Below are positions 1-10,076 of a DNA stretch of 64,000 bases, piece by piece. The notes beneath the pieces are model-generated. The model did no database searches, had not been told where the DNA came from, and saw nothing but the letters and a program-made list of their open reading frames with translations. The stretch covers positions 2,897,501 to 2,961,500 of the forward strand of contig NZ_CP034683.1 in the NCBI RefSeq assembly GCF_003990335.1, written 5' to 3'. Made by a program: the position numbers and the translations under genes. Positions within the stretch are counted from its first letter, which is position 1; the number at the start of each line of letters is the position of its first letter. Source of the DNA: Rheinheimera mangrovi. GTDB taxonomy: Bacteria > Pseudomonadota > Gammaproteobacteria > Enterobacterales > Alteromonadaceae.

Positions 1-1
1 A

Positions 2-637
2 GAGCTTGGTGGCAGTTGGTGGAGCCGGCCTTTTGAGCGCCGCAAAAGAGCCATAGCCTTATTGCATAAAGTGGGCATTCGCGACCATCAGGCTATTTTT
101 AACTCTTATCCTTATCAGTTGCCTGAAGGGGTTTGTCAGAAAATCATGATCGCCATGGCAATAGCGAAAAAACCAAAGTTATTAATCGCCGACGAGCCAA
201 CAACGGCACTGGAAAGCACCACTCAGGCACAGTTATTCCGCTTGCTGGCCAGCTTTAACCAGCTCAAAGGCATGTCTATTTTATTAATAAGCCACGAACT
301 TGAAACTGTAGCGCGCAATACTCAAACCTTAAGTGTGCTCTATTGTGGCCAATTGGTTGAAGCAGGCGAAACGGCCACTATTCTTAAATCGCCCTTACAT
401 CCTTATACCGATGCACTGATCAAAAGCGTGCCAGAATTTCAGCCAGAGCTAGCCAGTAAGCAACCTTTGTATGCCTTGCATGGCAGCATTCCTACACTAC
501 AGCATTTACCTATAGGCTGTCGTTTGGGGCCCCGCTGCCCCAATGCCCGCAAGGAGTGTGTCAAAACACCTGTGCTGGAGCGCCAGCAAAATCACTACTT
601 CAGTTGTCATTTTCCGCTGCAGGGTAAAAAGCTATGA
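2..637 (+). CDS. sapD: SapD, peptide ABC transporter ATP-binding protein (5' end missing)
   Basis: C-terminal two thirds of an ATPase of the dipeptide/antimicrobial-peptide (Sap/Dpp) ABC family; the reading frame is open from base 2, so the start and Walker A lie outside the window. Visible are the degenerate signature LPEGVCQKIMIAMAIA, Walker B LLIADEP, the switch histidine in LLISHE, and the C-terminal oligopeptide/dipeptide-type tail CRLGPRCPNARKEC. The replacement of the usual LSGGQ by PEG-CQ is typical of SapD as I remember it. The stop overlaps the sapF start (ATGA), so the two genes are translationally coupled. In the family the pair energises a membrane permease for peptide uptake. 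Confidence 0.9.
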   Translation, partial: ELGGSWWSRPFERRKRAIALLHKVGIRDHQAIFNSYPYQLPEGVCQKIMIAMAIAKKPKLLIADEPTTALESTTQAQLFRLLASFNQLKGMSILLISHELETVARNTQTLSVLYCGQLVEAGETATILKSPLHPYTDALIKSVPEFQPELASKQPLYALHGSIPTLQHLPIGCRLGPRCPNARKECVKTPVLERQQNHYFSCHFPLQGKKL

Positions 638-1404
638 CCACCCCATTGCTGGAGATCCGGCAGCTGTATAAAAGTTACCAAAAGGCCCAGGGGATCTTTG
701 GTCGTAAAACCATTCAGGCATTGTCTGATATCAGCTTTACGATTTATCCGGGACAAACACTGGCTATTGTTGGTGAAACCGGCTCAGGCAAAAGCACACT
801 GGCAAAATTGTTGGTAGGTATTGAAACACCAGATAGTGGCGAAATACTGCTCGACGGTAATACCGTCACCATTAGTGATTATAAAAAATACAACCACGTC
901 ATTCGTTACATCTTTCAGGACCCGGCACGATCATTAAATCCTCACCATAAAGTAGGACAAATGCTGGACGATGTATTGCGCTACAGTACAAAAATGGACC
1001 AAGAACAACGCCAGGACAAAATTCACCAAACCTTAGAGCAACTGGGTTTAATGGAAGAACACGCCGATTATTACCCTCATATGTTCTCAGGGGGGCAATT
1101 ACAGCGTGTAGCGCTCGCCAGGGCCCTTATTATGGACCCTAAGCTGCTGATACTGGATGAAGCTTTAACAGCGCTGGACCCATCGTTGCGGGCTCAGATT
1201 GTTAATCTGCTGCTGGAGTTGCAAAAGAACACAGGCCTGTCTTATCTGCTGATCACCAACCACCTGCGTTTGGTGCGGCATATCAGTGACAGCATGCTGG
1301 TGTTACATCAGGGCAAAGCGCTGGATTATGGTCCAACCAATCAGGTATTTGATAACCCTCAACACGATTACAGCAGAAAATTAATTAAAAGTGCTCAGAG
1401 CTAA
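634..1404 (+). CDS. sapF: SapF, peptide ABC transporter ATP-binding protein
   Basis: Complete 256-aa ABC ATPase. Walker A GETGSGKST is at residues 47-55, the signature FSGGQLQRVALARAL and Walker B LLILDEALTALD follow, and the switch region is LLITNHL, with Asn directly before the conserved His. The length fits SapF. The start overlaps the sapD stop by 4 nt. It should pair with SapD to drive import of peptides through Sap/Dpp-type permeases at the inner membrane. Transcription probably ends at the hairpin at 1421-1450. The DppF/OppF family is the only realistic alternative, and the neighbour with the SapD-type signature favours SapF. Confidence 0.9.
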   Translation: MTTPLLEIRQLYKSYQKAQGIFGRKTIQALSDISFTIYPGQTLAIVGETGSGKSTLAKLLVGIETPDSGEILLDGNTVTISDYKKYNHVIRYIFQDPARSLNPHHKVGQMLDDVLRYSTKMDQEQRQDKIHQTLEQLGLMEEHADYYPHMFSGGQLQRVALARALIMDPKLLILDEALTALDPSLRAQIVNLLLELQKNTGLSYLLITNHLRLVRHISDSMLVLHQGKALDYGPTNQVFDNPQHDYSRKLIKSAQS

Positions 1405-1420
1405 ATGTACTATTGGCCAT

Positions 1421-1450
1421 AAAAAAACCAACCCGCTGGTTGGTTTTTTT
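1421..1450. terminator. Bidirectional terminator between sapF and ppiD
   Basis: Perfect stem AACCAACC / GGTTGGTT (1426-1433 with 1438-1445) with a 4-nt loop, flanked by a run of A on the left and a run of T on the right. It therefore works as an intrinsic terminator in both directions for the convergent genes sapF and ppiD. Confidence 0.85.
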
Positions 1451-1471
1451 ATGCGCTGACAAATAGATGGA

Positions 1472-3385
1472 TTATTCGTCTACTGTCGCAGCTGGCAGCG
1501 AGCGGGTAATTTCAGCATTGGCTTTTAATGCGGCCACTAAAGCTGCAAAACTACTTTGTGCTTTCTGATCTGAATACTGTTGTAACTGTTCTACTGACGG
1601 TTTGCTGGTGACTTCAATCTCTGTAACTTTAGTCACAGCAAGCAAAGCCGCGTCACCGCTGGCCATATTTAACATAGCCACAGTAGCAGGTTGACCTTCA
1701 GCAGGTTTCGCCAGTTCAAAGGCTTTAGTGCGGATATCTGAATCAATATCACCACCAAAACGAGTGACAGCTGCTTTAGTTTCCAGTGTCAGATTTGCAG
1801 CAGCAGCTACTTCAGATAACGTTTTACCTGCAACAACTTCCGCCAATAAAGCTTCAGCTTTCGCTTTCGCCAGCTCAGAACTCTTCGTTGCGATGACAGC
1901 TGCTTTTACCTGGTCTTTGACTTCGTCAAGCTTCTTCGTGGTTTCAGGCTGATGTGAATTCACTCTGACGACCACAACCTGCTGCGGAGCCACTTCAATC
2001 ACGTCACTGTTCACGCCGGCGCTGATAAAGTCTTCGGAGAACAAGGTCTCAAGCACCTTAGGTGCGGCTAACTCAGCTGGAGCATTTGAGCGACTGAAGG
2101 CTGGTACTGATACGACTTTAGTACCTACAGCTTCTGCAGCTTCTTGCAGGCTGTCAGCAATTTCAAAGCTTTTCTCGCCTAACAATTGTTGCAGATCGGC
2201 AAACTTCTCAGCCGCTTTTTCTTCTCTTACTGTCGCCAGAATTTGCTCTTTTACATCAGCAAAAGCTTTGGTTAAACCAGGCTGAACTTCTGTCAGTTTG
2301 ATAATGTGGTAACCAAACTCAGTTTTCACCACAGGGCTTATATCACCAGCTTTCGCCAAGGCATAAGCTGCCTTTTCGAACTCTGCATCCATCACGCCTT
2401 TTTCGATAAAGTCTAAATCACCGCCTTTTTCAGCAGAAAAGGTATCGGCAGATTCTTTTTTCGCTAACTCAGCAAAGTCAGCACCTTGCTGTAACTGAGC
2501 AGCTAAAGCATCAGCCTTGGCCTTGATCTCAGCATCGTCTTCGGCAGACTCAAGTAAAATATGTGACACACGACGACGTTCTTCGGTTTGATAGCGCGCT
2601 TGGTTCGCATCGTAGTAAGCCTGCAAGTCAGCATCCGCCACTACAACAGACTTGGCGATATCAGCAGCTGTTAACTGCACATAATCTACTGAGACTGTTT
2701 CTGGCGATACAAACTGATTGGTGTTGCTTTGATAATAGTCCTGCAGCAGTTGATCATTAATTTCAACAGCAGAGGCAAAATCGGCAGCTTTTAACACAGC
2801 GTACTGAATATCACGGCTTTGTTGTTGTAATTTAGACAACAACTGCATTTCAGACACTGTTGCAAATTCTGAACCCGCTACACCAACCACCAACTGGTTT
2901 GCTGACATTTGCGCACGCAAATAATCACGGAATTGATTTGGTTCATAGCCATTTTGACGCAGCAGCGCTATATAACGGTCATTGTTGAATACGCCGTCTA
3001 CCTGAAACTCAGGCATAGCACGAATAGTGTCACGCAACGTATCATCGCTGACCATCAGATCCAGTTGACTAACTAATTGACGTTGTAATTGTTCGTCTAT
3101 CAGTTTTTCCAGCACTGAATTACGGAAATTGCTCATATAGTTGCTGTCAGCTGACAACATGCCGAACATTTCACCAAACTGCTGTTGCATTCTGGCTCTT
3201 TCGTTTTGATAGGCTGTGTCGAACTGAACTTTAGTTATTTCATCGCCGTTGACTGTGGCAACAGGTGCTTCTCTGGTGTTGCCAAGATAACTGCCAACCC
3301 CGGCTAAAGCGAACGTCAGGATCACAAAGCCAAGAATGACCTTGGCGATCATGCCCTGCGAACCTTCTCTGATCTTTTCTAACAT
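1472..3385 (-). CDS. ppiD: PpiD, inner-membrane periplasmic folding chaperone (SurA-like, parvulin domain)
   Basis: 637-aa membrane-anchored peptidyl-prolyl isomerase-like chaperone for newly exported proteins near the SecYEG exit. A short cytoplasmic N-terminus is followed by one transmembrane helix (about residues 13-33), a SurA-N-like helical region, and a parvulin/rotamase domain at about 270-367 (RRRVSHILL to FGYHIIKLTEV). An upstream extension to 3523 is open, but the family N-terminus MLEKIREGSQ matches the ATG at 3385, so I start there. It lies last in the tig-clpP-clpX-lon-hupB-ppiD block. The hupB terminator hairpin ends only about 38 nt before this start, so expression probably needs read-through or a promoter at 3458-3572. 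Confidence 0.9.
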   Translation of the reverse strand: MLEKIREGSQGMIAKVILGFVILTFALAGVGSYLGNTREAPVATVNGDEITKVQFDTAYQNERARMQQQFGEMFGMLSADSNYMSNFRNSVLEKLIDEQLQRQLVSQLDLMVSDDTLRDTIRAMPEFQVDGVFNNDRYIALLRQNGYEPNQFRDYLRAQMSANQLVVGVAGSEFATVSEMQLLSKLQQQSRDIQYAVLKAADFASAVEINDQLLQDYYQSNTNQFVSPETVSVDYVQLTAADIAKSVVVADADLQAYYDANQARYQTEERRRVSHILLESAEDDAEIKAKADALAAQLQQGADFAELAKKESADTFSAEKGGDLDFIEKGVMDAEFEKAAYALAKAGDISPVVKTEFGYHIIKLTEVQPGLTKAFADVKEQILATVREEKAAEKFADLQQLLGEKSFEIADSLQEAAEAVGTKVVSVPAFSRSNAPAELAAPKVLETLFSEDFISAGVNSDVIEVAPQQVVVVRVNSHQPETTKKLDEVKDQVKAAVIATKSSELAKAKAEALLAEVVAGKTLSEVAAAANLTLETKAAVTRFGGDIDSDIRTKAFELAKPAEGQPATVAMLNMASGDAALLAVTKVTEIEVTSKPSVEQLQQYSDQKAQSSFAALVAALKANAEITRSLPAATVDE

Positions 3386-3422
3386 TATATCTACGTCTCT
3401 TTTGGCAACTTTTGGTTGTCTT

Positions 3423-3457
3423 AAAAAAAAAGCGCATCTTAGCAGATACGCCTTTTT
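3423..3457 (-). terminator. Terminator downstream of hupB
   Basis: On the minus strand GCGTATCT pairs with AGATGCGC (one G-U pair, 4-nt loop; 3444-3451 with 3432-3439), followed by nine T. An intrinsic terminator for hupB that sits close to the ppiD start. Confidence 0.75.
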
Positions 3458-3572
3458 CATAAAAGCTGTGGCAGCGTCAGGCTTAATGCGTTTTGCTTTT
3501 CTCTGCCTGTGGCCTTGAGCCACGCAGAACCATCAGCTTCGTAGGCTTGGCCGCAACAGCCAAGCGTTCAGC

Positions 3573-3845
3573 TTAGTTTACGCTGTCTTTCAGCGCTTTA
3601 CCTGGCTTGAACGAAGGAATTTTCGCAGAAGCGATTTGGATAGTTTCACCAGTTTGTGGATTACGGCCTGAACGTGCAGCGCGCTCGCGAACTGCAAATG
3701 TACCAAAACCAACTAAGGCTACTGAATCGCCTTCCTTAAGAGCCTCAGTAACAGCGTCGATGAACGCGTCCAGAGAACGACCAGCTGCCGCTTTAGAAAT
3801 ATCTGCACCAGCAGCGATTTTGTCGATAAGTTGAGACTTGTTCAC
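3573..3845 (-). CDS. hupB: HU-beta, nucleoid-associated DNA-binding protein
   Basis: 90-aa histone-like protein with the full HU fold: [20 protein letters not shown] at the N-terminus, the core VALVGFGTF, the DNA-binding arm containing GRNPQTGE, and [11 protein letters not shown] at the end. The start is the GTG at 3845, preceded by a strong ribosome-binding site (AAGGGGAT); starting there gives exactly the normal 90-residue length, while an upstream ATG at 3881 would add 12 non-family residues. HU dimers bend and compact DNA. The gene follows lon, as in Escherichia coli. Confidence 0.95.
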   Translation of the reverse strand: MNKSQLIDKIAAGADISKAAAGRSLDAFIDAVTEALKEGDSVALVGFGTFAVRERAARSGRNPQTGETIQIASAKIPSFKPGKALKDSVN

Positions 3846-3986
3846 AATATCATCCCCTTCAATTGTTATTATTTTCAACAACTACAGTAAATTTGGTTTG
3901 TCGTAGTAGCGCGTTTGTTATATCAAGCCTGATGTGGGCTTGCAAGCACAAAACGACGCACTACAAAAAATTCTGTTAGGCCACAA

Positions 3987-4003
3987 CCCTTGCTGGGCAA
4001 GGG
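3987..4003. terminator. Hairpin between lon and hupB, possible weak terminator
   Basis: Perfect 7-bp stem CCCTTGC / GCAAGGG with a 3-nt loop, downstream of lon. On the minus strand the first T-run comes only about 16 nt after the stem, so it is not a canonical intrinsic terminator. It may be an attenuator or a transcript end-protecting hairpin. Confidence 0.35.
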
Positions 4004-4054
4004 CTGCGTCGAAACTGCCCATAACTTAACACAGCCAGAGCAATTGAAAAGCCC

Positions 4055-6451
4055 CTAAGCCGGATTTTTTATGCTTTTTTTGCTTTTTGCTGGATTTTTT
4101 TCCACTTCAAGCACCGACATGCCTGTTGGCGGCTCTTGCAGAGCCAGTTCCAGCACTTCGTCAATCCATTTTACTGCACGAATTTCAATGTCACCTTTGA
4201 CGTTGTCCGGAATATCTTTTAAGTCCCGAACGTTGTCATGAGGGATTAGAACCCGCTTTATACCACCACGGTGGGCAGCGAGCAGCTTCTCTTTCAGACC
4301 ACCTATAGGCAGAACTTCACCACGTAAGGTAATTTCACCTGTCATGGCCACATCAGCCCGCACCGGGTTGCCCGTTAAACTGGACACCAGAGCTGTCACC
4401 ATAGCTATACCAGCGCTTGGACCATCTTTTGGTGTGGCGCCTTCTGGCACGTGCACGTGAATATCACGTTTTTCATAGAAGTCTTCGTTGATACGCAGCT
4501 TTTCAGCACGGCTTCGAACCACTGTCATAGCCGCCTGAATAGACTCTTTCATCACATCGCCTAAAGAGCCTGTGTAGGTCAGTTTGCCTTTACCAACCAC
4601 AGCGGCCGCTTCAATCGTCAGCAAATCACCGCCGACAGAAGTCCAGGCTAAACCTGTGACCTGACCGATACGGTTGCTGTCTTCCGCTTTACCGTAGTCA
4701 TGACGTTGTACACCTAAGAAATCTTCCAGGTTATCCTGGTTGATCACCACTTTCTTCAGGTTTTTATCTAGCAGAATGTTTTTCACTGCTTTGCGGCATA
4801 ACTTGGAGATTTCACGCTCTAAGCTACGTACCCCAGCTTCACGAGTGTAATAACGGATAATGCCGATAATAGCGCTGTCTTCAATCTCAATTTCATGAGG
4901 TTTTAAGCCATTGCGTTCAATTTGTTTGTTGATCAGATGCTGTTTGGAAATATTCAGCTTCTCATCTTCGGTGTAGCCCGCCAAACGAATCACTTCCATC
5001 CGGTCCAGTAAAGCGGCCGGAATATTTAAGCTGTTTGATGTGGCAAAAAACATCACGTCAGATAAATCGTAATCTACTTCCAGATAGTGATCAGAGAAGG
5101 CTGTGTTTTGCTCAGGATCTAACACCTCAAGTAGAGCCGCTGCTGGATCACCGCGGAAATCTGATGCCATTTTGTCAATTTCATCCAGTAGGAACAGCGG
5201 GTTACGCACTCCGACTTTGGCCATTTTCTGGATAATTTTGCCCGGCATAGAGCCAATGTAAGTACGTCTGTGACCACGGATTTCCGCTTCATCACGTACC
5301 CCACCTAACGCCATACGCACATATTTGCGGCCTGTCGCTTTAGCCACAGACTGGCCCAGTGAAGTTTTACCTACACCTGGAGGTCCGACTAAACATAAGA
5401 TCGGGCCTTTTAATTTGTTAACGCGCTGTTGTACTGCCAGATATTCAAGGATGCGTTCTTTGACTTTATCCAGGCCATAGTGGTCTGAATCCAGAATACG
5501 CTCTGCGCCAGCCAGATCTTTTTTCACCTTGCTGCGTTTTTTCCATGGCACATTGGTCAGCCAGTCGATATAGCTGCGCACCACTGTGGCTTCGGCCGAC
5601 ATAGGTGACATCATTTTTAGCTTTTGCAGTTCAGCCGTAGCTTTAGTACGGGCTTCTTCCGGCATTTGCGCCTGTTCGATTTTTTTCGACAGGGTTTCAA
5701 ATTCATCCGGTGTATCTTCCAGTTCGCCCAGTTCACGCTGAATGGCTTTCATTTGCTCATTCAGGTAATACTCGCGCTGGCTTTTTTCCATTTGCTTTTT
5801 GACACGGCTGCGAATACGGCGTTCCACCTGCAGAATGTCGATTTCACTTTCCATCATCGCCATCAGGAACTCTAATCGTTCCGTCACGTCAATGATTTCT
5901 AATACCTTCTGCTTGTCGTCCACTTTTAACGGCATATGAGCCGCCATAGTATCCGCCAGACGTGCAGCGTCATCTATGCCAGAAAGCGCTGTCAGCACCT
6001 CAGGCGGGATTTTTTTATTCAGCTTGATATAACCTTCAAACTGATTCACAGCAGAGCGCAGAATCACTTCCTGCTCGCGGCTGTCCATTTCCGGTGTCGG
6101 AATTAAATCAACATAAGCGGCGAAGGTGTCTTCTGTGTCGGTAAACTCAACCAATTGAGCACGCTTGCCCCCTTCCACCAGCACTTTGACCGTGCCGTCA
6201 GGAAGCTTGAGCAATTGCAAAATAGTGGCGACAGTACCAACCCGATACAGATCAGTATCTTTAGGGTCATCCAGCGTGGCGTCTTTTTGCGCAACTAAAA
6301 AGATTTGTTTCTCTTTTTCCATCGCGGCATCCAGGCATTTGATGGATTTAGCCCGGCCAACGAACAGCGGGATCACCATATGCGGATAAACGACCACGTC
6401 TCTTAATGCCAATACTGGCATATGCAAACGTTCAGTCTTTGCTACTGTCAT
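4055..6451 (-). CDS. lon: Lon, ATP-dependent serine protease
   Basis: 798-aa cytoplasmic AAA+ protease that degrades misfolded and regulatory proteins. The N-terminal substrate-binding LAN domain begins [18 protein letters not shown], the AAA+ module carries Walker [10 protein letters not shown] and Walker B FLLDEIDK, and the C-terminal protease domain has the catalytic serine in [11 protein letters not shown] and the catalytic lysine in [10 protein letters not shown]. It is slightly longer than E. coli Lon (784), mainly by a Lys-rich tail ([13 protein letters not shown]). A sigma-32-like promoter lies at 6497-6524, matching the usual heat-shock control. Start ATG at 6451. Confidence 0.97.
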   Translation of the reverse strand: MTVAKTERLHMPVLALRDVVVYPHMVIPLFVGRAKSIKCLDAAMEKEKQIFLVAQKDATLDDPKDTDLYRVGTVATILQLLKLPDGTVKVLVEGGKRAQLVEFTDTEDTFAAYVDLIPTPEMDSREQEVILRSAVNQFEGYIKLNKKIPPEVLTALSGIDDAARLADTMAAHMPLKVDDKQKVLEIIDVTERLEFLMAMMESEIDILQVERRIRSRVKKQMEKSQREYYLNEQMKAIQRELGELEDTPDEFETLSKKIEQAQMPEEARTKATAELQKLKMMSPMSAEATVVRSYIDWLTNVPWKKRSKVKKDLAGAERILDSDHYGLDKVKERILEYLAVQQRVNKLKGPILCLVGPPGVGKTSLGQSVAKATGRKYVRMALGGVRDEAEIRGHRRTYIGSMPGKIIQKMAKVGVRNPLFLLDEIDKMASDFRGDPAAALLEVLDPEQNTAFSDHYLEVDYDLSDVMFFATSNSLNIPAALLDRMEVIRLAGYTEDEKLNISKQHLINKQIERNGLKPHEIEIEDSAIIGIIRYYTREAGVRSLEREISKLCRKAVKNILLDKNLKKVVINQDNLEDFLGVQRHDYGKAEDSNRIGQVTGLAWTSVGGDLLTIEAAAVVGKGKLTYTGSLGDVMKESIQAAMTVVRSRAEKLRINEDFYEKRDIHVHVPEGATPKDGPSAGIAMVTALVSSLTGNPVRADVAMTGEITLRGEVLPIGGLKEKLLAAHRGGIKRVLIPHDNVRDLKDIPDNVKGDIEIRAVKWIDEVLELALQEPPTGMSVLEVEKNPAKSKKSIKNPA

Positions 6452-6496
6452 GAAATCTCTCTCGAATTATTTACTGCAGGTGACATGATTCAACAG

Positions 6497-6524
6497 TATA
6501 TGGGGGCTGTTTATGTCACTTCAA
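6497..6524 (-). promoter_or_regulatory. Heat-shock (sigma-32-type) promoter of lon
   Basis: Reading the minus strand, TTGAAG (6519-6524) is followed after 13 bp by CCCCATATA (6497-6505), close to the sigma-32 consensus CTTGAAA-N11-16-CCCCATNTA. The -10 string resembles that of the E. coli lon promoter as I remember it. The first transcribed base would be about 40 nt before the lon start. Confidence 0.75.
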
Positions 6525-6568
6525 TGAGTTAGCAAAAAATATGGACTTCTAAAATGGGTCTGTAAAAT

Positions 6569-6609
6569 GGGGGCAGATCACGTATTTGTTGCCAATGTGA
6601 CCTGACCCC
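6569..6609. repeat. Palindromic REP-like repeat between clpX and lon
   Basis: GGGGGCAGATCAC (6569-6581) and GTGACCTGACCCC (6597-6609) form an imperfect inverted repeat (11 of 13 positions pair) around a 15-nt loop. The GGGGTCAG...CTGACCCC type of end resembles extragenic palindromes linked to REP-associated transposases. It could also help end clpX transcription. Confidence 0.5.
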
Positions 6610-6634
6610 GTTCTTATCGGCCAGACTTTTTCAC

Positions 6635-7909
6635 TTACTGAGAAGCAGCAGCTTCTACTGTTTCGTATATTAATATCGGCTGAGACTCGCCGCGGATCAC
6701 CGTCTCGTCAATGACGACTTTGCTGACATGTTCCATAGACGGTAAGTCGTACATGGTATCGAGCAAGACATTTTCGACGATAGAGCGTAATCCACGGGCG
6801 CCGGTTTTACGTTCCATGGCTTTTTGCGCTATGGCTTTGAGCGCATCTTCGCGGAACTCCAGTTCGACATCTTCCATCTGGAATAAGGCACCAAACTGTT
6901 TCACCAGAGCGTTTTTCGGCTCGCTTAAGATTTGCATTAATGCAGCTAAATCCAGCTCAGTTAAAGTCGCCACCACTGGCAGACGACCAATAAACTCTGG
7001 AATTAAACCGTATTTGACTAAATCTTCAGGTTCCACATCTTTAAAGCTTTCAGTCAGAGTACGGCTTTGTGAGGTTGCACGCACTTCAGCACCAAAACCT
7101 ATGCCTGAACCTTTAGCGCAACGCTGTTCAATCACTTTATCCAGACCAGCAAAGGCGCCACCACAAATAAATAGAATTTTTGAGGTATCGACCTGTAAGA
7201 ACTCTTGCTGTGGATGTTTACGGCCACCCTGAGGCGGAACCGAAGCCACAGTACCTTCAATCAGTTTTAACAGTGCTTGTTGTACACCTTCACCTGATAC
7301 GTCGCGCGTGATCGAAGGGTTGTCTGACTTGCGAGAAATTTTGTCGATTTCATCGATATAGACAATACCACGCTGGGCTTTTTCTACATCGTAATCACAT
7401 TTCTGCAGTAACTTCTGGATGATGTTTTCAACGTCTTCACCGACATAACCCGCTTCGGTTAAGGTGGTGGCATCGGCCATAGTAAAAGGCACATCCAGTA
7501 AACGGGCTAAGGTCTCGGCCAATAAAGTTTTACCGCTACCTGTAGGGCCAATCAGCAGAATGTTACTTTTGCTCAGCTCAACGTCCTGTTTATGCTGCAT
7601 GCTGCGTAAACGCTTGTAGTGGTTGTAGACTGCTACCGCCAGAACTTTCTTCGCATGGTCCTGACCTATGACGTAATCATCCAGGTGGGCGCGGATCTCT
7701 TTTGGCACTGGCAATTTATTGCTGTCGCGTTTTGGCGAAATATCTTTAATTTCTTCGCGAATAATATCGTTGCATAAATCGACGCATTCATCACAGATAT
7801 AAACCTGTGGGCCTGCAATCAGTTTGCGCACTTCATGTTGTGATTTGCCGCAAAAAGAGCAATACAACAACTTGCTGCTTTTCTCGCCATCAGAGCGATG
7901 ATCAGACAT
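6635..7909 (-). CDS. clpX: ClpX, ATP-dependent unfoldase of ClpXP
   Basis: 424-aa AAA+ unfoldase that recognises tagged proteins and feeds them into ClpP. The N-terminal zinc-binding domain has Cys17, Cys20, Cys39 and Cys42 (CSFC...CDEC). Walker A GPTGSGKT is at 121-128, the substrate-gripping pore loop GYVGED follows, Walker B is [10 protein letters not shown], and the ClpP-contacting loop contains IGFGA. Length and domain order are normal. It starts 65 bp after the clpP stop, so the two are probably co-transcribed as in other Gammaproteobacteria. Confidence 0.97.
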   Translation of the reverse strand: MSDHRSDGEKSSKLLYCSFCGKSQHEVRKLIAGPQVYICDECVDLCNDIIREEIKDISPKRDSNKLPVPKEIRAHLDDYVIGQDHAKKVLAVAVYNHYKRLRSMQHKQDVELSKSNILLIGPTGSGKTLLAETLARLLDVPFTMADATTLTEAGYVGEDVENIIQKLLQKCDYDVEKAQRGIVYIDEIDKISRKSDNPSITRDVSGEGVQQALLKLIEGTVASVPPQGGRKHPQQEFLQVDTSKILFICGGAFAGLDKVIEQRCAKGSGIGFGAEVRATSQSRTLTESFKDVEPEDLVKYGLIPEFIGRLPVVATLTELDLAALMQILSEPKNALVKQFGALFQMEDVELEFREDALKAIAQKAMERKTGARGLRSIVENVLLDTMYDLPSMEHVSKVVIDETVIRGESQPILIYETVEAAASQ

Positions 7910-7974
7910 GTAACTTCCTCTTTCACTACATAGAGATGGCCGGCTTCGCGCCCTTTACCATCTCTGAATTAAAC

Positions 7975-8598
7975 TTACTTCGCATCCCTTTGCGTTAATA
8001 TGGCATCGATTAGGCCATATTCCAAGGCTTGCTGCGCACTTAAGAAGTTATCGCGCTCTGTATCTTTACAAACCTGTTCATAAGTTTTGCCACAATGCTC
8101 TGCCATCAAACGGTTTAATTTCTCTTTGATATGCAAAATTTCACGGGCATGAATTTCGAAATCTGTGGCCTGGCCCTGGAAACCACCTAATGGCTGGTGG
8201 ATCATCACACGAGCATTGGGTAAGCAGTAACGCTTGCCTTTAGTACCACCTGATAATAAGAACGCGCCCATACTGCAAGCCTGACCGATACATACAGTGG
8301 CGATATTTGGCTTGATGTATTGCATGGTGTCATAAATCGACATACCAGCAGTGACAGAACCGCCCGGTGAATTGATATAGATATAAATATCTTTGTCCGG
8401 GTTCTCAGATTCTAAAAATAACAGCTGAGCGACGATCAGATTGGCCATATGGTCTTCGACTTGGCCAGTTAAAAAAATCACCCTTTCTTTTAATAAACGT
8501 GAATAAATATCAAAAGAGCGCTCACCCTTAGCGGTTTGTTCGATCACGATAGGAACTAAGGCATTCACTAACTCATTCATTCTCGGCTCAAATGCCAT
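7975..8598 (-). CDS. clpP: ClpP, proteolytic subunit of Clp protease
   Basis: 207-aa serine peptidase that forms the double-ring chamber of ClpXP/ClpAP. The catalytic serine is Ser109 in [11 protein letters not shown] and the catalytic histidine His134 in MIHQPLGG. The N-terminal part probably contains a short propeptide, as in E. coli. The gene lies between tig and clpX on the minus strand. The tig terminator sits just upstream, so clpP should have its own promoter in 8599-8702, where I could not pick a clear -35/-10 pair. Confidence 0.96.
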   Translation of the reverse strand: MAFEPRMNELVNALVPIVIEQTAKGERSFDIYSRLLKERVIFLTGQVEDHMANLIVAQLLFLESENPDKDIYIYINSPGGSVTAGMSIYDTMQYIKPNIATVCIGQACSMGAFLLSGGTKGKRYCLPNARVMIHQPLGGFQGQATDFEIHAREILHIKEKLNRLMAEHCGKTYEQVCKDTERDNFLSAQQALEYGLIDAILTQRDAK

Positions 8599-8702
8599 AA
8601 TGCGATTTCCTTCATTGAAAAGAGGGGCTTTCTGTAGCCTTGGTCATTGGCGTTGCTTCGCACTGTTGACAATGCTGGAGCGTCCAGTACGACAGCTACA
8701 AA

Positions 8703-8733
8703 TAAAAATGGCCCGAACTATGATGTTCGAGCC
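8703..8733 (-). terminator. Terminator downstream of tig
   Basis: On the minus strand GGCTCGAAC (8725-8733) pairs with GTTCGGGCC (8710-8718) across a 6-nt loop, one mismatch inside, followed by ATTTTTATTT. A good intrinsic terminator separating tig from clpP. Confidence 0.8.
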
Positions 8734-8765
8734 ATTAAAACTGCCTGACAAACAGATGTCAAATC

Positions 8766-10076
8766 TTAGTTTGCAGCTTGTGGATTCATGATCTCATCAA
8801 ACTTGGCTTTTTCTTCTGTTACTTTCGCTTTAGTCAGAACCAGATCAATAGCCTGCTCCTCTAAAGCAACATTACGCATGCCTTGTAACAGTTCTTTGTT
8901 GCTGTTGTAGTACTGGATCACTTCTTGTGGATCCTCATACGCAGAAGCAACAGTTTCAATCAGAGACTGTACGCGGGCATCTTCAACCTGCAGGCTGTTT
9001 GTTTTGATCACTTCACCTAATAACAGACCTACTTTCACGCGGTCTTTGGCTTGTTCAGTGAACAGACTAGCTGGCAGTTCTGGTAATTGTTTCGGATCCA
9101 GGTTGTTGCCAAAACGCTGTAACGCCTGACGACGTAATACTTCGATTTCGCTGTCGATCAGAGCTTGTGGCACTTCAACTTCGTGAGTTGCTAACAAACC
9201 TTTGATCACCTGATCTTTTACGCGAGCTTTGATACTGTTATTCAGCTCGCGCTCCATGTTCTTTTTCACTTCAACTTTTAACGCATCAACAGTAGCTTCA
9301 GCTAAACCGAACAGCTTCGCGAACTCGTCATTTACTTCTGGTAACTGCTGAGTTTCAACTGCTTTTACCGTTACAGCAAAGCTAGCTGCTTTGCCTTTTA
9401 AGTTTTCAGCGTGGTATTCAGCAGGGAAAGTCACTTCAACAGTCACTTCTTCACCTGCTTTTTTGCCGACGATTCCGTCTTCAAAACCTGGGATCATACG
9501 ACCCTGGCCCAGTTCTAGTGGAAAGTCAGAGGCTTTGCCGCCTTCGAACTCTTCACCATCGATAGAACCTACGAAATCGATGATCACGCGATCACCTGAA
9601 GCTGCTGCAGCTTCAGTTTTTGCCCAAGTTGCATGTTGCTTACGCAAAGTGCCTAACATGGTCTCTAAGTCTTCAGCAGTGATTTCAACAACTGGCTTAG
9701 TCACTTCAACTTTGTCCAGAGCGTTCAATTGAACTTCCGGATACACTTCGAAAGTTGCTGCGAATTCTAAGTCTTTGCCTTCAGCCAGTTGGCCTGGAGC
9801 AAAAGTAGGAGCGCCAGCAGGAGTTAATTTGTTCGCAATGATGGCTTGATAGAAATGGTTTTGCATCTGACGTGAAGCCACGTCTTGTAATACAGACAGA
9901 CCAAACATTTTTTTGATCATCGCAACAGGCGCTTTGCCTGGACGGAAACCGTCAATACGGCGATTTTTCGCGATATTTCTTAATTCTTTTTCTACTTCAG
10001 TGCTGATGGCAGCAGCTGGAACAGTAATAGTCAAACGGCGTTCTAAACCCTGTGTGGTCTCAACAGAAACTTGCAT
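8766..10076 (-). CDS. tig: Trigger factor, ribosome-bound chaperone / prolyl isomerase
   Basis: 436 aa, close to the usual 432. The N-terminal ribosome-binding domain carries the signature GFRPGKAP, an FKBP-type isomerase domain follows at roughly residues 155-245 ([20 protein letters not shown] onward), and the C-terminal helical chaperone arms end in a short disordered tail. It catches nascent chains at the ribosome exit. First gene of the proteostasis block; a sigma-70 promoter lies at 10181-10209. Confidence 0.96.
   Translation of the reverse strand: MQVSVETTQGLERRLTITVPAAAISTEVEKELRNIAKNRRIDGFRPGKAPVAMIKKMFGLSVLQDVASRQMQNHFYQAIIANKLTPAGAPTFAPGQLAEGKDLEFAATFEVYPEVQLNALDKVEVTKPVVEITAEDLETMLGTLRKQHATWAKTEAAAASGDRVIIDFVGSIDGEEFEGGKASDFPLELGQGRMIPGFEDGIVGKKAGEEVTVEVTFPAEYHAENLKGKAASFAVTVKAVETQQLPEVNDEFAKLFGLAEATVDALKVEVKKNMERELNNSIKARVKDQVIKGLLATHEVEVPQALIDSEIEVLRRQALQRFGNNLDPKQLPELPASLFTEQAKDRVKVGLLLGEVIKTNSLQVEDARVQSLIETVASAYEDPQEVIQYYNSNKELLQGMRNVALEEQAIDLVLTKAKVTEEKAKFDEIMNPQAAN

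Noticed and set aside
1728..1952. Open frames antisense to ppiD, hupB, lon, clpX and tig
   Set aside because: They mirror strongly conserved genes in another frame, have no ribosome-binding sites and no family resemblance.
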